Source of the DNA: an uncultured Lacticaseibacillus sp. | Lineage (GTDB): Bacteria; Bacillota; Bacilli; Lactobacillales; Lactobacillaceae | Length of the DNA stretch: 64,000 bases | Direction: 5' to 3' | Assembly (NCBI GenBank): GCA_934370925.1 | Contig: CAKRNG010000008.1 | Location: 14,836-78,835, forward strand | Part shown: positions 9,037 to 16,726 of the stretch, in pieces | Position numbering within the stretch: the stretch's first letter is position 1 | Layout of the letters: the number at the start of each line of letters is the position of its first letter | Translations under genes and position numbers: made by a program | Notes under the pieces: generated by a model | What the model was told of the DNA's origin: nothing | What the model saw: only the letters and a program-made list of their open reading frames with translations | The model's database searches: none

Positions 9037-9147
9037 ATGGTGGCACTGATGACTTGGCTTCTCTTTATGGCTGTTATGGCCGTGGTTATGATTGTGGTCG
9101 ACGGTATTTTTTGGTTGACGCAGGTTCACATGATGAAGAAAAAATAG
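9037..9147 (+). CDS. Small single-pass membrane protein, 36 residues
   Basis: ATG 9037 follows GCGGGGGTGG by 5 nt, a fair ribosome site. The product is MVALMTWLLFMAV, then MAVVMIVVDGIFW, ending LTQVHMMKKK. Residues about 3-27 form one strongly hydrophobic helix, followed by a positively charged tail that would stay inside by the positive-inside rule. No family was recognised. It stands alone between a terminator and the NCS1 permease gene. Composition and ribosome site favour a real gene, but there is no homology evidence. Confidence 0.5.
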   Translation: MVALMTWLLFMAVMAVVMIVVDGIFWLTQVHMMKKK

Positions 9148-9326
9148 CGTAATTTGTTTCACAATCAGGACGGAATTGAATTGTGTCATGTGGAACATTC
9201 GCTTTTAGAACATGGTCGCGTTATTTTTGGCGTGGTAGAATCTTGCTAATGCGGTTTTCAGACGCGTCCTTTTTGGGATGGGCCTGGAAGCTGACGAACA
9301 ATTCGGAATGATGGAGGAATTGGGCA

Positions 9327-10682
9327 TTGGCAAAACGGTTTGGGAACGTCACGCCGGTCGCGACAGAATCGCGGGCGATGGGAAGTTGGGACCTCTTCGC
9401 GACGTGGATTGGTGCGAACGCGAATAATGGGACGTGGTACATCGGTGGGGTGATTGCGGCAGCGGGGATGATGACTGCCAGCACCGCGTTGATTATCTGT
9501 GGTGTTCTGTCGTATGCACTTCTGGGCCTCGCCAGCTACATGGGGTACAAAACGGGATTGCCCGCGATGGCTTTGACCCGTCCAGCGTTCGGGTTACGGG
9601 GCTCGTTTATTCCATCTATTATTAATGTGGTGCAATTTATTGGGTGGGCTGCCGCGAACACGTTTATCGCGGCCATTTCCATCTCTGTTATTTTTAAAGA
9701 CCTCCTTGGCTGGCCGGTGTACGGACAACCGGGTGGTAATCGCGGACTCATTGTGGGGATATGCATCATGTCCGTTCTCCATCTGGCGTCTATCTCGCTT
9801 GGTGAACGCTCCGTTCGAATGATTGAGCGTGTGGGGATTGTTCTGGTGATGCTCCTTGTCATCTGGGAATCCGTGGTGGTTTTCCAGCACGCTTCCTTGA
9901 GCCAGATTTTAGCTTGGCGGCCCGCAACGCACCTCAAGATGTCGTCGGGTGCAGCGATTGATGTGCTTGCGGCGTTCAACTTAGCGTGGGTGACGGCAGC
10001 GGCTGACTTTTCTCGCTTTGGGCAGAACAAACGTGCCGCGACGACGTGGTCCTTCTTGGGGGCAAACATCGGGCTCTTCTGGTTCGCCTTCATCGGGTTG
10101 ACCGCAACGATTGCGGCGGCCATCACGACGGGTGTTTATGACCCGAATTCTTCAGATCCATCGACCATCGCAACGAAGCTGGGTCTGGGGATTCTGGCCT
10201 TGTTGGTAATTGTGATTACGAGCACCACGGCAAATGCAGTGAACTTGATGGCGGCGGGCTCAGCGGTGACGAACATGTTCCACCGGCTGAAGCTGACGCC
10301 GGCACTCTGGATTGTAACGTTGGTGGCAACAGGGGTTTCCTTCGTGCCCCTCTTCTTCACGACTTTCCTTGACGCGTTCACCGCGTTCTTGGACATGATT
10401 GGGATGTTCCTCGGTCCCGAAATTGCGGTGTTCCTCGTTGACTTCTTCATCCTGCGTCACAAACAGTACGATGCAGACGAGATGACGCGTGTTGACGGGA
10501 AATACTGGTATAAAGGTGGGTTTAACCCCATTGCGATTGCGGCGTGGGCAATTGGTGTTGGCTTGTACTTCGCGTTGAGCCACGTTGCCGTCATCGCGAA
10601 CACAGTGGGCGCAACGTTCGTGGGAATGGCGATTACGGCGGTGCTGTACTTCCTCGCAATGAAATGGATGCAGAAAAAATAA
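9327..10682 (+). CDS. NCS1 family permease (cytosine or HMP type)
   Basis: A 451-residue protein of the nucleobase:cation symporter-1 family with about 12 membrane helices. The N-terminal MGSWDLFATWIGANANNGTWYIGG, GLPAMALTRPAFGLRGS and the ADFSRFGQNKR stretch mid-protein are typical of the CodB/CytX group, which takes up cytosine or hydroxymethylpyrimidine. The start is TTG 9327, with GGAGG at 9313-9317; no in-frame ATG lies nearby. No TPP riboswitch was seen upstream, so an HMP role is not supported by regulation. It ends just before a terminator hairpin. Confidence 0.85.
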   Translation: MAKRFGNVTPVATESRAMGSWDLFATWIGANANNGTWYIGGVIAAAGMMTASTALIICGVLSYALLGLASYMGYKTGLPAMALTRPAFGLRGSFIPSIINVVQFIGWAAANTFIAAISISVIFKDLLGWPVYGQPGGNRGLIVGICIMSVLHLASISLGERSVRMIERVGIVLVMLLVIWESVVVFQHASLSQILAWRPATHLKMSSGAAIDVLAAFNLAWVTAAADFSRFGQNKRAATTWSFLGANIGLFWFAFIGLTATIAAAITTGVYDPNSSDPSTIATKLGLGILALLVIVITSTTANAVNLMAAGSAVTNMFHRLKLTPALWIVTLVATGVSFVPLFFTTFLDAFTAFLDMIGMFLGPEIAVFLVDFFILRHKQYDADEMTRVDGKYWYKGGFNPIAIAAWAIGVGLYFALSHVAVIANTVGATFVGMAITAVLYFLAMKWMQKK

Positions 10683-10684
10683 AC

Positions 10685-10720
10685 GTGAAAAAGACCTGAG
10701 CGATTTTGCTCAGGTCTTTT
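10685..10720 (+). terminator. Terminator of the NCS1 permease gene
   Basis: GAAAAAGACCTGAGC and GCTCAGGTCTTTTTT pair perfectly around a short loop, with a T-run at the 3' side, immediately after the stop codon at 10680-10682. Confidence 0.85.
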
Positions 10721-11008
10721 TTCGTTAATCCTCATCTTCTAAACGGGTCACTGCGCTTTGTTTTTAGTCGAGCTCCGCATTCCAGTTTTTTCCACTTAGC
10801 CCATAATTGATTACGGTGGAAGTGCACCACCGTAATCAATTATATGCTAATGCTCAAAAGCTCCCGGAATGCTGCGCTCTGTTTTTTAGTCGAGCTCCGT
10901 GACCCAGAAGATTCCGGTTAACCCGAAAAAGACGCTGGGGAAAATGCCCCCCAACGTCTTTTTCACGTTAATCCTCATCTTCTAAACGGGTCACTGCACT
11001 CTGTTTTA
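10721..11008 (+). repeat. Tandem family D repeats: D2 (half), D3, D4
   Basis: D2 (10721-10765) keeps only the right half; its place is taken on the left by the permease terminator. D3 (10766-10887) is complete: GCATTCC / GGAATGC, then a 16-bp inner hairpin (TAATTGATTACGGTGG and its complement), with loop strands CCACTTAGCCCA and TATGCTAATGCTC. D4 (10888-11008) has GTGACCC / GGGTCAC, AGAAGAT / ATCTTCT and a terminator-like hairpin AAAAAGACG / CGTCTTTTT. The 36-base right ends of D2 and D4 are nearly identical direct repeats. D4 touches the stop codon of the convergent zinc-ribbon gene. Confidence 0.75.
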
Positions 11009-11218
11009 TCCTCCAATCAGGAAGTCCAGAACGTTGCTGCCGGTGCTGGTTTGGGCCTTGTACAGTTCGGTGTAGCCGCAACGTGAGCAGCTGATGGTGA
11101 TAAACTTTTTGTTTTGCACATCCATGAATTTTGCCAGCGTGCCACCGGTTGCTTGGAATTGATCTTCCGTGAAGCTTTGGTTGCCACACTTGGCGCAAAC
11201 GTATTGTTGTTGTTCCAT
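11006..11218 (-). CDS. Zinc-ribbon nucleic-acid-binding protein (DUF2082 type)
   Basis: A 70-residue protein with two CxxC knuckles: YVCAKCGNQSF at residues 7-17 and ISCSRCGYTELYK at about 43-55. Between them is the family stretch ATGGTLAKFMDVQNKKF; the end is TGSNVLDFLIGG. These match the Zn-ribbon family PF09855 (DUF2082), thought from its fold to bind nucleic acid; no precise role is known. The start at 11218 has GGAG 9 nt upstream and gives the usual N-terminus; the longer ORF has no such support. Monocistronic. Confidence 0.85.
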   Translation of the reverse strand: MEQQQYVCAKCGNQSFTEDQFQATGGTLAKFMDVQNKKFITISCSRCGYTELYKAQTSTGSNVLDFLIGG

Positions 11219-11296
11219 GATGAGGTCTCCCTTGTCGATTATATTTGTCCTCATTATACAAAGAGAAGGGAAACGTGCCATCCGTCTTGAGGTGTA

Positions 11297-12535
11297 TTAC
11301 CCAAATACGGGCAAAATGTGTACAAGGGATAAATCCTTGGTTGCCTCAATTTTATCCGCCAGCGCGTCAGCTTCTGTGTCCGTGATGGCCGGGGTGTGGA
11401 TGAAGATGGATCCTTCACCCGAAATCATGGTGCCTGCAATGTCGAGGTCAGCGGCGGCTTGGTCGGCCTGGAGCGTTTCGCTGTGGAGGACGACGAAGCG
11501 TTCGCTGATACGCTCATCCGCGGTTGCGAGCTGGTTTGGCGTGGCCGCATCCACGAATGGGGCGGGTTCGATGCCGGCGCGGATGGCACTGCCGATGGTG
11601 ATGAGGTCCGCAATGACAGAACTTGCAGTTGGGAGGGACCCCGCACCGGGACCCGTCATCGTGATTTGCTTCGTGTTCACGGAATCAATCATGATGGCGT
11701 TGTTCTCGTCGAAAACGGCGGAGAGCGGGTGTGCGGCGGGAACGAGGTGTGGACTCACTGTTAAGCTGAGCCGGTGATCCGTCATCGCTGCGACGGCAAG
11801 GGGCTTGATGGTGTACCCCCAGACGGACGCGGCGGCGAAATCGGCACGGGTGAGACTTGTAATGCCTTGACGCGACACGTCGCTGAGGGAAGGGGTCATG
11901 CCGAATGCGAAGCGGCTGAGGATGAGCAGTTTGTAAGACGCGTCGAATCCTTCCACGTCGTTCGTGGGGTCGGCTTCCGCAAAATTAAGTTCCTGTGCCT
12001 GCTTGAGGGCCTCGGCGTAGGAGCGACCCGAGCGAACCATCTGCGTGAGGATGAAGTTACTGGTCCCGTTCGCGATGCCGGCCACTCGTGTGATGGTGTC
12101 GCCCGCATAGGCATTGGCGAGCGTGTGCAGGATGGGGATGGACCCCATCACCGCTGCTTCGTAGTACAAGCCGACATGGTGTTCCTTTGCCAGCTGCGCG
12201 AGCTGGACGCCATGAACAGAGAGCAAATCCTTGTTGGCGGAAATGACGTGCTTCCCATTTTGAATCGCCCGTTCCAGCAGGGGGTACGTGTTTGCCACGC
12301 CCCCCATCACCTCAACGATGATGTCGAGATCAGGGTCATCCACGACGCTTTGGGTGTCCTTCGTGAGCGCAATGTCGGGATAAAGCGCCTGCCGTTCGGG
12401 GGTGATGGTGCGAACGGCCGCGCGGGTGACGCGGAGATTCAGCGCAGCGAGTTTTGGCTGATTTTTTTGCAAAATGGCAACAACACCAGACCCCACCGTT
12501 CCCAGTCCGAGAAGGCCAATCTTAATTTCAGTCAT
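11297..12535 (-). CDS. hom: Homoserine dehydrogenase
   Basis: A 412-residue NAD(P)-dependent enzyme reducing aspartate semialdehyde to homoserine, the branch point to methionine and threonine. It has the Rossmann motif GLLGLGTVGSGV at the N-terminus, the GKHVISANKDLL segment, AAVMGSIPIL and the active-site NGTSNFILTQM and EADPTNDVEGFDA blocks. The C-terminus (about 335-412) resembles a short ACT-type domain. It is last in the minus-strand metA-metI-metC-hom operon, starting one base after the metC stop, so translation is probably coupled. Confidence 0.95.
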   Translation of the reverse strand: MTEIKIGLLGLGTVGSGVVAILQKNQPKLAALNLRVTRAAVRTITPERQALYPDIALTKDTQSVVDDPDLDIIVEVMGGVANTYPLLERAIQNGKHVISANKDLLSVHGVQLAQLAKEHHVGLYYEAAVMGSIPILHTLANAYAGDTITRVAGIANGTSNFILTQMVRSGRSYAEALKQAQELNFAEADPTNDVEGFDASYKLLILSRFAFGMTPSLSDVSRQGITSLTRADFAAASVWGYTIKPLAVAAMTDHRLSLTVSPHLVPAAHPLSAVFDENNAIMIDSVNTKQITMTGPGAGSLPTASSVIADLITIGSAIRAGIEPAPFVDAATPNQLATADERISERFVVLHSETLQADQAAADLDIAGTMISGEGSIFIHTPAITDTEADALADKIEATKDLSLVHILPVFG

Positions 12536-12536
12536 T

Positions 12537-13685
12537 TTACGCCTCCGGAATGCGTGCGAGCGCCTGCTTCAGGTCAGCAATCAGGTCATCTGGGTCTTCA
12601 ATACCGCAACTGAAGCGGAGTAGGCCGGGCGTGATACCGGATTTCGCCTGTTCTTCGGCGTCCAGTTCGGCGTGGCTCATCTTAGGTGGGTAGGACAAAA
12701 TGGTTTCAACGCCACCCAGAGAAACGGAGAATTCAGGAATCTTGATGCTTTCGGCCACGATGCGGGCGTTATCCTCGCTGCCCACGTCGAAGCTGAGGAC
12801 AGCCCCACCATTCACGGCTTGCCGCTTCTGAATTTCGTAGCCCGCGTTACTTGGCAATCCGGGGAAGCAAACACGCGTCACTTGTGGTTGCTGCTCGAGC
12901 CAGGTCGCGATCTTGAGGGCGGCCGTACTGGATTGCTGCATTCGAATGCCGAGTGTCTTGATGCCGCGCAACAGTAACCAGCAGTCCGTGACACCAAGCG
13001 TTGCGCCCACCGCGTTTTGCACGAAGTAAATGCGGTCGGCGAGTTCGGGATTGTCCGTGACGGCGGCGCCTGCCAGAATGTCGGAGTGACCAGCGAGGAA
13101 CTTGGTGGCGGAGTGCACCACGATATCGACGCCCAACTGGATTGGCTTTTGCAAGACGGGTGACATGAAGGTGTTGTCAGCAATCGTCAGGAGGCTATTT
13201 TCCTTCGCAATCGCCACAACGGCTGGAATATCGGTGACGGACAGAACCGGGTTGGAAGGGGTCTCGATGTAAATAGCCTTCGTGTTTGGCTGGATGGCCG
13301 CGCGAATCGCATCTGTATCCGTCAAGTCGACAAAGGTGTGGTCGATGCCGAAGCGATTCAGTACCTGTTCGAGAATACGGAAGGTGCCACCGTAAACGAA
13401 CTTGGAGACAATGAGGTGGTCACCCTGGCTGAAGGTGAGGAGAACGGAACTGATGGCGGCCATACCGGTGCTGTACAGGAAGCCAAAGCGTGCACCTTCA
13501 AGTTTGGCCACGGCGTCTTCAGCGACTTTGCGGGTGGGGTTCCCACTGCGCGCGTAATCGAACTCGCCGAAGTGGTCGAAGTCGGTTTGGTTGAAGGTTG
13601 AAGAAAGTTGAATGGGGGTGTTCACCGCACCACTTTCCTTATCCGCAACAGTGGTGGCCTTGATAATCGTTGTCCAATCGTGCAT
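12537..13685 (-). CDS. metC: Cystathionine beta-lyase
   Basis: A 382-residue PLP enzyme of the Cys/Met metabolism family. The PLP lysine is in HSATKFLAGHSD; other blocks are YARSGNPTRKVAEDAVAKLE, YGGTFRILEQVLNRFGIDH, ETPSNPVLSVTDI and SLGGVETILSYPPKMSH. The overall pattern is closest, from memory, to Bacillus MetC (beta-lyase giving homocysteine); gamma-lyase or sulfhydrylase activity cannot be excluded by eye. ATG 13685 lies 3 nt after the metI stop. Third gene of the methionine operon. Confidence 0.88.
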   Translation of the reverse strand: MHDWTTIIKATTVADKESGAVNTPIQLSSTFNQTDFDHFGEFDYARSGNPTRKVAEDAVAKLEGARFGFLYSTGMAAISSVLLTFSQGDHLIVSKFVYGGTFRILEQVLNRFGIDHTFVDLTDTDAIRAAIQPNTKAIYIETPSNPVLSVTDIPAVVAIAKENSLLTIADNTFMSPVLQKPIQLGVDIVVHSATKFLAGHSDILAGAAVTDNPELADRIYFVQNAVGATLGVTDCWLLLRGIKTLGIRMQQSSTAALKIATWLEQQPQVTRVCFPGLPSNAGYEIQKRQAVNGGAVLSFDVGSEDNARIVAESIKIPEFSVSLGGVETILSYPPKMSHAELDAEEQAKSGITPGLLRFSCGIEDPDDLIADLKQALARIPEA

Positions 13686-13688
13686 GAA

Positions 13689-14810
13689 TTAGTCCTCGCT
13701 TTCATTAGCGGCAGAAACGGCTTGCTGAATGTCTGCCCACAAATCATCTTTGTCTTCGAGCCCAACTGAGAACCGAATCAGCTGGGGGGTGATGCCCAAT
13801 GCCAGTCGGTTTTCAACGGACATGTCGTGGTGGGTCTGAACGTATGGTACCGTGATGAGGCTCTCCACGCCACCCAAACTTTCTGCGAACGAACAGACAT
13901 TGAGGTGACGCAGGAAGGTGTCCACGTTGTACCCGTCCTTGAGGTAAAAGCTAATCATCCCCCCAACGCCAGCGTAAAGCACTTTATCAACGCCCGCCAG
14001 ACCTGCAATCTTGTCGACCAGGTACTGCGCGTTCGCGGTGTGTGCGGCCATGCGCACGTGCAGCGTTTTGAGTGAGCGGATGAGGAGCCAGGACGTGAAC
14101 GGATCGAGCGTCTGCCCGGATGTTGTCAGCTCGTTGGTGAGTGTCGTTGCAAGTTTGGCGTCCTTCACAATGACGGCGCCGGCCAGGATATCGTTGTGCC
14201 CCCCGAGGTACTTCGTCGCGGAGTGCACGACGATATCCGCACCGAGGTCGAGTGGATTTTGGTAAATGGGAGACAAGAAGGTGTTATCCACGGCGATAAG
14301 AATATCGGGGCGAATGGCGTGAATGGCACTGGCAACGCCCTCAATATCAATGATTTTCATCGTGGGGTTGGAAGGCGTTTCGAGCCAAATTAACCGGGTT
14401 TCGGGGCGAACGGCGAGCAGTAAATCGTCCACATTAACGCCATTCCAGGTGTCGTAATGAATCTGGTACTTTGCCTCGCGTTCGTCAAAGTAACGGAAGG
14501 AACCGCCGTAAAGGTCATCGCTTGCCAGGAAGTGGTCGCCTGTTTTGGTGAGGGCACTGAAGACGAGGTCGATGGCTGCCATGCCGGAGCTCACGGCGAG
14601 CGCGCAACTGCCGTGTTCAATCGCGGCGAGCTGCGTTTCGAGCAGTTCGCGGGTTGGTGTGGCTAACCGGGAATAGTCGTACCCGGTGGATTGGCCGAGA
14701 CCAGGGTGTCGGAATGCGGTCGAGAAGTAGAGGGGGGCAACCACAGCGCCGGTTTTTGGGTCGTCCGTGCCGTTCGTGCCTTGTGTGAGTTGGGTTGCAA
14801 TTTTTGTCAT
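13689..14810 (-). CDS. metI: Cystathionine gamma-synthase / O-acylhomoserine thiolyase
   Basis: A 373-residue PLP enzyme of the same family as its neighbour MetC. It condenses acyl-homoserine with cysteine (or sulfide). The PLP lysine is in HSATKYLGGHNDILAG; YFSTAFRHPGLGQSTGYDYSR and CSFAESLGGVESLITVPYVQTH resemble Bacillus MetI more than MetC. Length is normal. ATG 14810 follows AGGAG on the minus strand. With metA before and metC after, the three genes form an acyl-homoserine to homocysteine route. Confidence 0.88.
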   Translation of the reverse strand: MTKIATQLTQGTNGTDDPKTGAVVAPLYFSTAFRHPGLGQSTGYDYSRLATPTRELLETQLAAIEHGSCALAVSSGMAAIDLVFSALTKTGDHFLASDDLYGGSFRYFDEREAKYQIHYDTWNGVNVDDLLLAVRPETRLIWLETPSNPTMKIIDIEGVASAIHAIRPDILIAVDNTFLSPIYQNPLDLGADIVVHSATKYLGGHNDILAGAVIVKDAKLATTLTNELTTSGQTLDPFTSWLLIRSLKTLHVRMAAHTANAQYLVDKIAGLAGVDKVLYAGVGGMISFYLKDGYNVDTFLRHLNVCSFAESLGGVESLITVPYVQTHHDMSVENRLALGITPQLIRFSVGLEDKDDLWADIQQAVSAANESED

Positions 14811-14843
14811 GGTGAAAAACTCCTTTGTGTGTGGGAGGCGCAG

Positions 14844-15635
14844 TTAAGATAACTTGCTGAGCCAGTCGGTGTAGAAGGCAACGGCGCTGCTGTGCCACGT
14901 GTTATGTACCTGCATGTTCGCGTCAAAATAATGCTCAGGACGTGGCGCCGCGTCGCCATTGCGGTGCCGATCCCGGTGATATTCGTCGGCCAGTGTGCCG
15001 GTGAAATATTCGAAATGCCCAGAAACATAAGTGCTACGGGCATCGTCGTCGCGCACAATCAAGGCACCAAGTTCGGGCGTGCCCGCGACGATGGTGCCAC
15101 GCGTCAAGCTGTCGCAAGGAATCGTGAAGTAGCGGGATTGGGGCATGATGACGGGACCTGCTTGATAAATTCCCGTGATTTTTTGAGTGAGTTGTGTGGG
15201 GGTGAAAACCCCGTCCGCAAATCCCGCCGCATCTGCGCCCCAGCAGAGAAAGAGGCTTTCCTTGATGTGGTCGTGGCGCCAAGCGAGGATTTCGCGAAAT
15301 TCGTCCCAATAATCAACGTCCGCGAACGCAATCCGGTCAAGCGGGGCGCCCGTGACAATCAGGGCGTCAAACGATTGGTCCCGAATGGTGGCGAAATCTG
15401 TGTAGGCGGTGTGAATTGCTTCAGCATGTCGGCGAATAGCGTGTGTCGCTGGCAGGCAGAACGTGAGCTGAATGGTCGCGTCCGTTTCGGCGTCTTCCAG
15501 CATGCGCGTGAATTGCCGTTCGGTGACCGCACGATTGGGCATGAGGTTCAGGATGAGAATATGTTTGTCTGGTGTGCTTGGTGTAAGTTGGTGCGGGGGT
15601 TGGGTCAGTCCGTTGGTGAGGGTGACGTGTGCCAT
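14844..15635 (-). CDS. metA: Homoserine O-acyltransferase, MetA type
   Basis: A 263-residue enzyme that acylates homoserine, the first committed step to methionine. Family marks are HILILNLMPNRAVTERQF, DALIVTGAPLDRIAF, the catalytic cysteine in SLFLCWGADAA and VSGHFEYFTGTLADEY near the C-terminus. It is slightly shorter than the usual about 300 residues. The start at 15635 has AAGGAGG 8 nt upstream; the longer ORF would run back through the T-box terminator and is rejected. First gene of the met operon. Acetyl versus succinyl specificity cannot be read with confidence. Confidence 0.9.
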   Translation of the reverse strand: MAHVTLTNGLTQPPHQLTPSTPDKHILILNLMPNRAVTERQFTRMLEDAETDATIQLTFCLPATHAIRRHAEAIHTAYTDFATIRDQSFDALIVTGAPLDRIAFADVDYWDEFREILAWRHDHIKESLFLCWGADAAGFADGVFTPTQLTQKITGIYQAGPVIMPQSRYFTIPCDSLTRGTIVAGTPELGALIVRDDDARSTYVSGHFEYFTGTLADEYHRDRHRNGDAAPRPEHYFDANMQVHNTWHSSAVAFYTDWLSKLS

Positions 15636-15663
15636 GAGGAAGGCCTCCTTATCGGTTTGTGAA

Positions 15664-15960
15664 AATAAAAAAGTCCCGCAATCCGCTATATATAGCAGGA
15701 TTGCGGGACGACATGTCGTGTTACCACCCGTTTTTTGGCTTCCGTCACCGAAAACCACTCATTCAGTACGGAGCCAAGGCTCGATACTGGCACGCGATAA
15801 CGGGCGTACCCGTGATTGGCTAACAAAGGCTCGCCAGTCACGTACTCAAAGACCATTTTCCAACGTGCACCACACCGGTTCGCACCTTAACCCGGCTCTC
15901 TGTCGTGGCGGAGACGTCGTACTTATCTCATCAACGTACAAATTTAATTGTTATCATGTT
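15664..15960 (-). promoter_or_regulatory. T-box leader, methionine specific
   Basis: On the minus strand a long leader precedes metA. The antiterminator T-box is GGGTGGTAAC (complement at about 15720-15729). A terminator follows at 15668-15710 (GTCCCGCAATCC / GGATTGCGGGAC, then a U-run). Stem I holds GGAAAATGGTC, with ATG (15854-15856) in the specifier position, and a GGTG-containing distal loop. The UGGU bulge pairs with discriminator A, as in tRNA-Met. Uncharged tRNA-Met should therefore switch the operon on. Confidence 0.88.
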
Positions 15961-15984
15961 AAGTCTAAATTAGATTTTGGTCAA
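15956..15984 (-). promoter_or_regulatory. metA operon promoter
   Basis: Minus strand TTGACC (15979-15984) and TAACAT (15956-15961) are 17 bases apart, directly upstream of the T-box leader. Confidence 0.65.
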
Positions 15985-16009
15985 CCTTTTTCTGCTTTTG
16001 ATGAGGGCC

Positions 16010-16389
16010 GGCTTTTCTGAATTTGAGCACCACTTCGATTTGAGTGTGCCTCCAGTGGTGGGGCACGGCTCCATAACAAAATCCAAGTGCGGGATTTTCT
16101 TATTCCACCTCGCTTTGAGCCTGTCTGACAAACCCGGTCAGCCAGTCTCAAAGTCGTCCCGTTTCTAGGCGGTGCGTCATAAGTCCAAAACACACGAACG
16201 TTACATCCAGTCGCGCGCCAGAAGACTGCCCCCTAACATACAAAGCAGGCCTGGTAGAAATCCTAAGTTCGGGATTTCCACCAGGCCTGCTTTGTATACC
16301 GGGGCCAAACCGTCTTCTGGCGCAGCCTCAAGAAACTTTCACCACTTCCGCACACTCAAATCTCCGTGGTGCTCAAATTCAGAAAAGCC
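16010..16389 (-). repeat. Family C composite repeat, copy C3 (contains B4)
   Basis: Outer arms 16010-16033 and 16366-16389 are perfect complements over 24 bases. Inside, in order, are CCAGTGGTGGGGCACGG, an AT-rich stem (AAAATCC / GGGATTTT near 16078-16106), the CACCTCGCTTTGAGCC hairpin, the family B flank and B4, then CACCACTTCCGCAC. The arm sequence is unrelated to the arms of the other copies. Confidence 0.78.
16211..16329 (+). repeat. Family B palindrome, copy B4
   Basis: Full hairpin GTCGCGCGCCAGAAGAC to GTCTTCTGGCGCAGCCTC. The middle stem is GCAGGCCTGG / CCAGGCCTGC, differing from B1 and B3 on both arms in a compensating way. Confidence 0.75.
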
Positions 16390-16528
16390 TACATCGCGGA
16401 GTCAATTTATTTTGTGTGGCAGAAGCGTACATACAATTGTTTGGCGTGTGCTAACTACAATGAGTCAAAAGGCGATGCGTGTCATTATCGGCTTTGCGCT
16501 AATGATTGGGTATGGACGATGGTTGATA

Positions 16529-16577
16529 AAAATGGCACTCATTTCGGAGCGATTTTCTCCGGAATGAGTGCCATTCT
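16529..16577 (+). terminator. Long hairpin between C3 and lysC
   Basis: AATGGCACTCATTTCGGAG and CTCCGGAATGAGTGCCATT pair over 19 positions with one mismatch around a GCGATTTT loop. The build resembles the GGCATCAGTTCCGGAG hairpin of family E. A weak T-rich stretch follows. Bases 16390-16528 hold no convincing gene. Confidence 0.45.
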
Positions 16578-16609
16578 GTGTTGTACTTAATTTAATAATT
16601 TATATCCAC

Positions 16610-16726
16610 CATAGCGCGCAGTGGGTTTGGTGGGGGTAATCGTGGTGGGAGGTGGCCCCACATCGTTCCGGCACCCGCAAGCCCGGAGTCACGATTAACC
16701 CCGCCGAACCCACACCCAGCGACCTA
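16610..16726 (-). repeat. Family A structured repeat, copy A3
   Basis: Starts at the lysC stop codon on the minus strand (TAGGTCGCTGGGTGTG). Arms 16621-16644 and 16690-16713 pair over 24 positions with three non-Watson-Crick sites. The core CGGGCTTGCGGGTGCCGG followed by AACGATGTGG is the family A signature. This is the shortest copy; the second inner hairpin of A1, A2 and A4 is absent. Confidence 0.75.

Noticed and set aside
9147..9326. TPP riboswitch before the NCS1 permease gene (would support CytX)
   Set aside because: The conserved CTGAGA and ACCTGATCTGG blocks are absent.
16366..16590. Cys-rich 74-residue frame (CLACANYNESKGDACHYRLC)
   Set aside because: It looks a little like a zinc knuckle, but it starts inside repeat C3, has no clear ribosome site, and its last third is made by the two arms of a 19-bp hairpin.
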